6,778 bases of DNA, taken from positions 1 through 6,778 of the forward strand of contig CAIQIL010000672.1 in the NCBI GenBank assembly GCA_903871865.1. The letters are read 5' to 3'. The stretch is from an uncultured Burkholderiales bacterium. Lineage in GTDB: Bacteria; Pseudomonadota; Gammaproteobacteria; Burkholderiales; Burkholderiaceae_C. The notes beneath the pieces were generated by a model, which was not told where the DNA came from, searched no databases, and saw only the letters and a list, made by a program, of their open reading frames with translations. The translations under genes were made by a program, and so were the position numbers. Below are positions 1 through 6,200 of this stretch, one piece after another (the stretch's first letter is position 1; each line of letters opens with the position of its first letter).

Positions 1-1476
1 ACCTTCGTCGACCGCATGATCGCCATGGTCGAAAACGCCAAGCGCCAGAAGACGCCCAACGAAATCGCGCTGACCATCCTGCTGGTCGCGCTGACCATCG
101 TCTTCCTGGTCGTGACGGTGACCCTGCTGCCGTTCTCGGCCTTCGGGGTGTCGGTCGCCCAGTCGGGCTCGCCCGTGTCGATCACCGTGCTGGTGGCCTT
201 GCTGGTGTGCCTGATCCCGACGACGATCGCGGGCCTGCTTTCGGCCATCGGTGTGGCGGGCATGAGCCGGATGATGCAGGCCAACGTGATCGCGACCTCG
301 GGCCGCGCCGTCGAAGCCGCCGGGGACGTCGATGTCTTGCTGATGGACAAGACCGGCACCATCACCCTGGGCAACCGCCAGGCCAGCGAGTTCATCCCCG
401 CACCGGGCGTGCGCAAAGCCGACCTGGCCGATGTGGCCCAACTCGCTTCGCTGGCCGATGAAACGCCCGAGGGCCGCAGCATCGTGGTGCTGGCCAAGCA
501 GCAGTTCGACCTGCGTGGTCGCGACTTGCAGGCCTTGGGCGCCAGCTTCGTGCACTTCTCGGCGCAGACGCGCATGAGTGGCGTGGACCTCGGCGAGCGT
601 CAGATACGCAAGGGCGCGGCCGAGGCCATCCGCCGGCACGTGGCCGAGCTGGGCGGGCACTTTCCCTCGGCCGTGGACGCCGCTGTGGAAGCGGTGTCAC
701 ACAAAGGCAGCACGCCCTTGGTGGTGGCCGACGGTGCCCGCGTGCTGGGCGTGGTCGAGCTCAAGGACATCGTCAAAGGCGGCATCAAGGAACGCTTCGC
801 CGAGCTGCGCCGCATGGGCATCAAGACGGTGATGATCACCGGCGACAACCGCCTGACCGCCGCGGCCATCGCGGCCGAAGCCGGGGTGGACGACTTCCTG
901 GCCGAGGCCACGCCCGAGATGAAGCTCAGCCTCATCAGGCAATACCAAGGCGAAGGCAAGCTGGTGGCCATGACGGGCGACGGCACCAACGACGCGCCAG
1001 CGCTGGCCCAGGCCGATGTGGCGGTCGCCATGAACTCGGGCACGCAGGCCGCCAAGGAGGCCAGCAACATGGTGGACCTCGACAGCAACCCGACCAAGCT
1101 GATCGAGGTGGTGGAGACCGGCAAACAGATGCTGATGACGCGTGGCTCGCTGACCACCTTCAGCATCGCCAACGACGTGGCCAAGTACTTCGCCATCGTG
1201 CCGGCGGCCTTCGTTTCGACCTACCCGCAACTGTCGGCCCTCAATGTGATGGCGCTGACCAGCCCGACCTCGGCGGTGCTGTCGGCGGTGATCTTCAACG
1301 CGCTGATCATCGTCTTCCTCATCCCACTGGCGCTGCAGGGCGTGCCGTACCGCGCGCTCGGTGCGGCCATGCTGTTGCGCCGCAACCTGCTGATCTACGG
1401 CCTGGGCGGCGTGCTCGTGCCCTTTGTCGGCATCAAGGTCATCGACGTGCTGCTCACCGCCATTGGCATGGTGTGA
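1..1476 (+). CDS. kdpB: KdpB, potassium-transporting P-type ATPase ATP-binding subunit (5'-partial)
   Basis: KdpB is the catalytic subunit of the inner-membrane KdpFABC complex, which uses ATP to power high-affinity K+ uptake. The frame is open from base 1, so the gene starts upstream; by comparison with the ~682-residue E. coli protein, roughly 190-200 N-terminal residues, including the actuator-domain TGES motif, are missing. Visible in the 491-residue fragment (numbering from base 1): membrane helices near residues 22-45 and 58-80 with the IPTT motif, the phosphorylation motif DKTGT with Asp116 (E. coli Asp307), nucleotide-binding KG at 204-205 (E. coli Lys395), the hinge motif [10 protein letters not shown] with Asp327 and Asp331, and NDVAK with Asp392 and Lys395, matching the charged Asp583/Lys586 pair that couples KdpB to KdpA. 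Two or three further helices close the protein. No frameshift or lost key residue is seen. It precedes kdpC by 31 bp, in operon order. The assignment is very secure. Confidence 0.98.
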   Translation, partial: TFVDRMIAMVENAKRQKTPNEIALTILLVALTIVFLVVTVTLLPFSAFGVSVAQSGSPVSITVLVALLVCLIPTTIAGLLSAIGVAGMSRMMQANVIATSGRAVEAAGDVDVLLMDKTGTITLGNRQASEFIPAPGVRKADLADVAQLASLADETPEGRSIVVLAKQQFDLRGRDLQALGASFVHFSAQTRMSGVDLGERQIRKGAAEAIRRHVAELGGHFPSAVDAAVEAVSHKGSTPLVVADGARVLGVVELKDIVKGGIKERFAELRRMGIKTVMITGDNRLTAAAIAAEAGVDDFLAEATPEMKLSLIRQYQGEGKLVAMTGDGTNDAPALAQADVAVAMNSGTQAAKEASNMVDLDSNPTKLIEVVETGKQMLMTRGSLTTFSIANDVAKYFAIVPAAFVSTYPQLSALNVMALTSPTSAVLSAVIFNALIIVFLIPLALQGVPYRALGAAMLLRRNLLIYGLGGVLVPFVGIKVIDVLLTAIGMV

Positions 1477-1507
1477 CGCCACCTGCACACACGCAAAGGA
1501 GAACCCC

Positions 1508-2134
1508 ATGAGCACCCTCATCCGTCCCGCAGTCAGCCTCTTCGTGGCCCTCACCGTGGTCACCGGCCTGGCCTATCCGCTGGCCGTCACAGGCGTGGCC
1601 CGCGCGGTCTTCCCCGCACAAGCTGCCGGTAGCCTGGTGCAGCAAGGCGGACAGACCGTCGGCTCCCGACTGATCGGGCAGGGCTTTGTGCAGCCCGAGC
1701 ACTTCTGGTCGCGCCCTTCGGCCACCGCACCCACGTCCTACAACGCAGCCAACTCGGGTGGCGCCAACCAGGGCCCACTGAATCCTGCGCTGTTTGAGGC
1801 CGTACAAGGCCGCATCGCGGCGCTTAAGGCGGCCGATCCTGGCAACACCCTGCCCATCCCGGTGGACCTGGTGACGACATCGGCCAGCGGTCTGGACCCG
1901 CACATCAGTGTTGCCGCCGCGCTCTACCAGGTCGGGCGCGTCGCCCGAGTGCGCCACCTCAGCGAAGACACCGTGCGCCAGGCGGTGCTGCGCCACACCG
2001 AGCAGCCACTGCTTGGCTTCCTGGGTGAGGCACGCGTTCATGTGCTGGCGCTCAACCTGGACCTGGACCGGCTGACTGTGTCAACAGCCACCGGCCCTGA
2101 CCTGACCATGAAAAGCCGATACAAGGAGCCCTGA
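1508..2134 (+). CDS. kdpC: KdpC, potassium-transporting ATPase subunit C
   Basis: KdpC is the single-span accessory subunit of KdpFABC, needed for complex assembly and high-affinity K+ transport. The ATG is supported by a strong ribosome-binding site, AAAGGAG at 1495-1501, six bases upstream. The 208-residue product has one N-terminal membrane helix (about residues 7-30) followed by a periplasmic domain. Family hallmarks are visible: the GSRLIGQ segment at 52-58, HFWSRPSA at 65-72, SYNAANSGG at 77-85, IPVDLVTTSASGLDPHIS at 117-134, then QVGRVA at 141-146 and the closing VLALNLDL segment at 179-186. Compared with E. coli KdpC (190 residues) it has about 18-20 extra C-terminal residues after the usual LNLDLDRL end, a short polar, partly basic tail. 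The small gap to kdpB implies co-transcription. No kdpD follows and no clear terminator was found after the stop. Confidence 0.97.
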   Translation: MSTLIRPAVSLFVALTVVTGLAYPLAVTGVARAVFPAQAAGSLVQQGGQTVGSRLIGQGFVQPEHFWSRPSATAPTSYNAANSGGANQGPLNPALFEAVQGRIAALKAADPGNTLPIPVDLVTTSASGLDPHISVAAALYQVGRVARVRHLSEDTVRQAVLRHTEQPLLGFLGEARVHVLALNLDLDRLTVSTATGPDLTMKSRYKEP

Positions 2135-2303
2135 AGCCGAAGCTCCAGCCATGCCAAAGCTGCTGTGTCCGCAAATGCGTCAACGGGCTCATGAGACCAA
2201 GGCGACCGGCCAGGCGCCGGAGCACCGGTCCACCCGTGCCGCCCGCCATGCGCGGTGCATGCCGCACCAGTTCGAAAGGTCGAATTGGGTCGAAGAAGCA
2301 GCG

Positions 2304-2332
2304 TTGATCTGTTAAACGGGCAGGCATATCGG
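2304..2332 (+). promoter_or_regulatory. Candidate sigma70-type promoter for the hydrolase operon
   Basis: TTGATC at 2304-2309 (4 of 6 to the -35 consensus) and TATCGG at 2327-2332 (weak -10, good only in its TAT half) are separated by exactly 17 bases. Transcription from here would give a leader of roughly 115 bases before the ATG at 2453. The spacing is right but the -10 is poor, so this is only a candidate. It may need an activator or be a chance match in GC-rich DNA. Confidence 0.25.
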
Positions 2333-2369
2333 TGGACAATTGCAGGTCACGCGACTGTGCGGGAATGGG

Positions 2370-2381
2370 GCTCGTTCGAGC
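2370..2381. repeat. Short palindrome upstream of the hydrolase gene
   Basis: GCTCG-TT-CGAGC is a perfect dyad with five-base arms and a two-base centre, 72 bp upstream of the hydrolase start codon. It lies downstream of the candidate promoter, where a repressor operator would be plausible. A chance occurrence in GC-rich DNA is also possible, and no known regulator site is recognised. Confidence 0.3.
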
Positions 2382-2393
2382 ATCGCTGATCGC

Positions 2394-2412
2394 GCGCTCC
2401 GAACATGAGCGC
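2394..2412. repeat. Inverted repeat GCGCTC-N7-GAGCGC in the hydrolase leader
   Basis: The arms GCGCTC (2394-2399) and GAGCGC (2407-2412) are exact reverse complements around a seven-base loop, ending 40 bp before the hydrolase ATG. As RNA this would form a six-base-pair GC-rich hairpin; as DNA it could be an operator with 13-bp centre-to-centre arm spacing. No T-run follows, so it is not an intrinsic terminator. Function is unknown. Confidence 0.35.
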
Positions 2413-2452
2413 AAAGGGCCAAGCAAGGCCTCATTGACCACAGGAGACTTCG

Positions 2453-3250
2453 ATGAACGTCCTCGAGCGAAACAACGTGAAGGTCGTGGGTGAACGCGGT
2501 CCTGTTCTGCTCTACGCACACGGGTTTGGATGCAGCCAGGAGATGTGGAGCCATGTCACATCGGCCTTTGCGTCCACACACCGACAAGTGCTCTTCGACT
2601 ACGTGGGCAGTGGCAGGTCCGATCGCACGGCCTTCGACCCGAGGCGATACGCCGACCTGAAGGGTTTCGCGCAAGACGTCATCGAAATCTGCGACGCACT
2701 CGGGCTGAAAGATGGGGTGACGTTCGTTGGTCATTCTGTGAGCTGCAGCATCGGCATGCTCGCATCCATCGAGCGTGCGAACTTGTTCGACAGGCTCGTT
2801 CTGCTGGGCCCTTCGCCGTGCTTTCTGAACGATCCGCCTGCCTACCTGGGGGGCTTCGAGCGCGAAGACCTGGAAGGCCTGTTGACCCTGATGGATCAGA
2901 ACCACATGGGATGGGCCCAATACCTTGGGCCGGTCGTGGCGGGCACATCCGGTGAAGGCGCTGTTGCGAACACGTTGACCGACAGCTTCTGCTCGACGGA
3001 TCCGGCCGTGGCGAGGGTGTTTGCGCGAGCGACCTTCTTTGCCGACAACCGGGCCGACTTGCCCATGGTGTCGTGTCCGACTTTGCTGCTGCAACACCGC
3101 GAGGACAACCTCGCTCCCTTGGGTGTCGGCGAGTACCTCCATGCCCACTTGCGCGGCAGCACACTGCGTGTCTTGGACGTCGCCGGCCACTGTGCTCACC
3201 TGAGCAATCCGGCGCTGGTGATCGACGCCATGCGGGAATACCTTGCGTAA
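2453..3250 (+). CDS. RsbQ-like alpha/beta hydrolase (KAI2/D14/RsbQ family), probable signalling partner of the downstream PAS protein
   Basis: This 265-residue soluble protein closely resembles Bacillus subtilis RsbQ, which activates the PAS-PP2C phosphatase RsbP during energy stress, and is related to plant karrikin/strigolactone receptors. Visible features are the N-terminal HGFGCSQ oxyanion segment (residues 23-29), FDYVGSGRSD at 48-57, the nucleophile elbow GHSVS with Ser95, the LVLLGPSPCFLNDPP segment at 115-129, the lid region with GGFE near 133-136, FCSTDP at 179-184, Asp218 in REDNLAP, and His246 in GHCAH. Ser95, Asp218 and His246 form an intact catalytic triad. Length is normal for the family (RsbQ is 269). 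The ATG is supported by AGGAG at 2442-2446, six bases upstream. No signal peptide is seen, so it is cytoplasmic. The next gene starts at or across its stop codon, implying translational coupling and a functional pair. The natural substrate or ligand cannot be read from sequence. A plain metabolic esterase is possible but less likely given the pairing. Confidence 0.93.
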   Translation: MNVLERNNVKVVGERGPVLLYAHGFGCSQEMWSHVTSAFASTHRQVLFDYVGSGRSDRTAFDPRRYADLKGFAQDVIEICDALGLKDGVTFVGHSVSCSIGMLASIERANLFDRLVLLGPSPCFLNDPPAYLGGFEREDLEGLLTLMDQNHMGWAQYLGPVVAGTSGEGAVANTLTDSFCSTDPAVARVFARATFFADNRADLPMVSCPTLLLQHREDNLAPLGVGEYLHAHLRGSTLRVLDVAGHCAHLSNPALVIDAMREYLA

Positions 3251-3260
3251 GCCGCCGGTG
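3234..3260 (+). promoter_or_regulatory. Translational coupling zone and start-codon choice for the PAS-GGDEF-EAL gene
   Basis: The long downstream frame is open from 3222 and has no ATG before its first PAS domain. Possible starts are TTG 3243 (overlapping the hydrolase gene by 8 bases, preceded by a GGGAA at 3234-3238), GTG 3258 (7 bases after the hydrolase stop, preceded by TAAG at 3248-3251), TTG 3261 and GTG 3291. None has a strong Shine-Dalgarno sequence, so initiation probably depends on ribosomes finishing the hydrolase gene. GTG 3258 is used here; TTG 3243 is nearly as good and would add five residues. Confidence 0.5.
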
Positions 3261-6200
3261 TTGGCCGATGCGGCACCTTCGGCCATCAACGTGCTAGACC
3301 AACTACCCTGCGCCGTCCTCGTGACGGACGCTTTCGGGCGGCTGCTCGACGCCAACGCTGAACTGCTGAGCCTGGTGGGTGGATCCCGAGAAAGCCGCCT
3401 CGGCATCTCGATTGAAGAGCTTCTCCCGCCTGCCAGCCGCATCTTTCTGCAGACCCACCTGTGGCCGACCCTGCTGCGTGATGGGCAGATCCAGGAAGTT
3501 CACCTGCAGGTCATTGGTTCTGACAACTCGCGTGTGCCCGTGCTGCTGAACTGCCGCCAGGGAGAGCACCTGCATGAGTCGGCCTATTTCTGGACCGTGT
3601 TCGTCGCGCGCGATCGCCACCGTTTCGAGGTCGAGCTCGTCGAGCAGCGCAATCTGGCCGAGAGCACGAGCCGAGCGCTCGACGATAGCCAGCGCTTCAT
3701 CAGGGGGATCACCGACGCGATTCCAGGCATGGTGGCCTACTGGGACAAGGACCTGCGCTGCCGCTTTGCCAACAAGGGGTACCTGGAGTGGTTTGGTCGG
3801 GAGCCAGAAGAACTCATCGGCATCACGCTTCAGGAACTGCTCGGCGAGTGGCTCTTCAGGCTGAACGAGGGTCACGCCCGAGCTGCCTTGGCCGGCCGTG
3901 AACAGCAGTTCGAGCGTGAACTGACCAAACCTGACGGAAGCGTGGGCCACACCTTGGCCCACTATGTGCCGGATGTCGCCGATGGCGAGGTTCGCGGCTT
4001 CTTCGTGAAGGTCAGTGACGTGACGGCGCTCAAGTCAGCGCAGTTGGCGCTTGAGGAAGCCCAACGTTTGGGTCAAACCGGCAGCTGGACCTGGCAAGCA
4101 GACGGGGACCGTGTTGGCTGGTCTGCGCAGATGTTTTCAATTCTCGGCGGCGATCCGCGAAGCGATCCACCCACATTTGCCGAGCAGGCCCGCATTTACG
4201 ACCCCGACTCCTACGCAGCGCTGACCGAGCGGGTGACGCTCGCGTTGCAAACAGGCAAGCCTTACACGCTGGAACTGAGCTACCAACGCCCGGACGGTCA
4301 ACGCGGGTGGGTTGAGGCCCGCGGCGAGGCACTGCGCGACCCCTCAGGGCACGTCAGCGGCCTGCGCGGCACGGTCCAGGAAATCACACAGAGGCGGGCG
4401 CAACAGCGGGCTCTCGAGTTGGCGCAGGACCGGCTGCGGGCGATGTACGAGACCACACCGGCCATGCTGCATTCGATCGATTCACAAGGTCGGTTGCTGC
4501 ACGTCAGCGATGCGTGGCTGGCCCGCCTGGGCTATCGGCGCGAAGAAGTCATCGGGCGGTTTTCTTCGGAATTTCTCACCGAAGAGTCGCGTCTGCGCGC
4601 CCGCGAAGAGGTTCTTCCGGCCTTCTTCAAAGAAGGCCGCTGTGACGATGTGAGCTACCAGATGGTCACCAGCCAGGGCGAGATCATCGACGTGCTGCTG
4701 TCGGCCCTTCTTGAGCGCGACGAATTCGGTCAGCCGAGGCGCAGTCTCGCCGTGACCATGGATGTGACACCTCGTCGGGCTGCGGAACGGGCGTTGGCCA
4801 GGGAACATGAGCGCCTGCGCAACCTGATCGACGCCTCCAACGCGGGCACCTGGGAGTGGAATGTCCAGACCGGTGAAGTGATCGTCAACCCGCGCTGGGC
4901 AGAGATCGTCGGATGGACGGTTGACGAGCTGGGTGCGGTGACGAATCAGTTCCGCGCCGACATTGCGCACCCTGACGAACTGGAGCAGACGCGCAGGCTG
5001 CTGCGCGAGCACTTCGCCGGGCGCAGCCAGGCCTACGTGGCAGAAGTGCGCTTGCGCCATCGCGACGGCCACTGGGTGTGGGCCGAGGATCGGGGGCGTC
5101 TCATCACCCGCACATCCGATGGTCGACCGGAATGGGTCTACGGCATCCACATCGACATCACGGAGCGCAAGCGCCGGGACGAGGCCGAGCTGAGACTGAG
5201 CGCAGAGCTGGCCCAGCAACACGAGCTGATGCGGGTGACCCTGCAGTCCATCGGTGATGCGGTGATCACCACCGACGCGGCCGGTGCGGTCAACTGGCTC
5301 AACCCCGTTGCCGAGCGGATGACGGGCTGGCTGGCCACCGAGGCCAAGGGGCGCCCTCTGAGCCAAGTCTTCCACATCGTCCATGAAGAGACGCGAGCTG
5401 TCACCGAGAACCCGGTGGCCACCTGCCTGGCTCAGGGCAAGATCGTCGGCCTGGCCAACCACACCTTGCTGATCTCCCGCGACGGCACCGAGTTCGGGAT
5501 CGAAGACTCAGCGGCACCGATCCGCAATGCGGCAGGCGACGTTCTGGGCGTCGTTCTTGTGTTCCATGACGTCAGTGAACAACGGCGGTTGAGTGGCGAG
5601 ATGACCTATCGCGCCACGCACGACGCGCTCACGGGTCTGGTCAATCGCGCGGAATTCGAAACCCGTCTGCTGCGCACCTTGCGTCAGGCGCACGACAACG
5701 ACAGCCATCACGCGCTGATGTACATCGACCTGGACCAGTTCAAGCTGGTCAACGACGCTTGCGGTCACGCCATTGGTGATCAATTGCTGCAACAGGTCAG
5801 CAAGTTGCTGGCAGATGCCATCCGCGGTCGTGACACGCTCGCACGCCTGGGTGGTGACGAGTTCGCCATCATCCTCGAGCACTGCACATCGGATCAAGCC
5901 AACCGGGTCGCGCAGAAGATCTGTGATCGGATGGACGATTTCAGGTTTGTCCACGAGGACAGGCGCTTTCGGATCGGCACCAGCATCGGGCTGGTTCCTG
6001 TGGACAAGCGTTGGGCGAGCACGGCGGCAATTCAGCAGGCTGCCGACACCTCCTGTTATGCGGCCAAGGAAGCCGGGCGAAATCGGGTCCACGCATGGTT
6101 CGACACCGACGCCGCGATGCGGGCGCGGCACCACGAAGTCCAGTGGACTTCACGCATCGAACAGGCGCTGGATCAGGAAGGCTTCGTGTTGTTCGCTCAG

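Larger units (their letters stand above)
2135..2452. other. Intergenic region between kdpC and the hydrolase gene
   Basis: This stretch of 318 bp has no ORF that resembles a known protein. The longest + frame with an ATG is 2151-2315 (54 codons), whose Arg/His/Cys-rich translation and lack of a ribosome-binding site argue against coding. No convincing KdpD start or remnant was found. It contains small dyads: GACCGG/CCGGTC at 2204-2209 and 2225-2230 (15-base loop), GGTGC/GCACC at 2254-2258 and 2264-2268, TTCGA/TCGAA at 2271-2275 and 2280-2284, and two better ones nearer the hydrolase gene that are listed separately. None is followed by a T-run, so no intrinsic terminator is called. The region probably holds the end of the kdp transcript and the promoter and leader of the signalling genes. 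Confidence 0.6.

Noticed and set aside
697..1563. 288-codon minus-strand open frame across kdpB and the kdpC start
   Set aside because: It lies opposite kdpB, whose frame is certain. Its His/Arg/Gln-rich translation is typical of the antisense shadow of a GC-rich gene.
2204..2230. GACCGG/CCGGTC inverted repeat as an intrinsic terminator for kdp
   Set aside because: The stem is six base pairs with a 15-base loop and no T-run follows, so it does not meet the usual pattern.
2151..2315. 54-codon plus ORF between kdpC and the hydrolase gene
   Set aside because: It has no ribosome-binding site and an Arg/His/Cys-rich composition, and resembles no known protein, so coding is not supported.
2312..3442. 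376-codon minus-strand open frame opposite the hydrolase gene
   Set aside because: The plus strand encodes an unmistakable RsbQ-like protein here. The antisense translation shows no recognisable domain and spans the junction of two plus-strand genes.
4482..5462. 326-codon minus-strand open frame opposite PAS4-PAS6
   Set aside because: The plus frame gives continuous PAS-domain sequence. The antisense product shows no known motif and is a codon-bias shadow.
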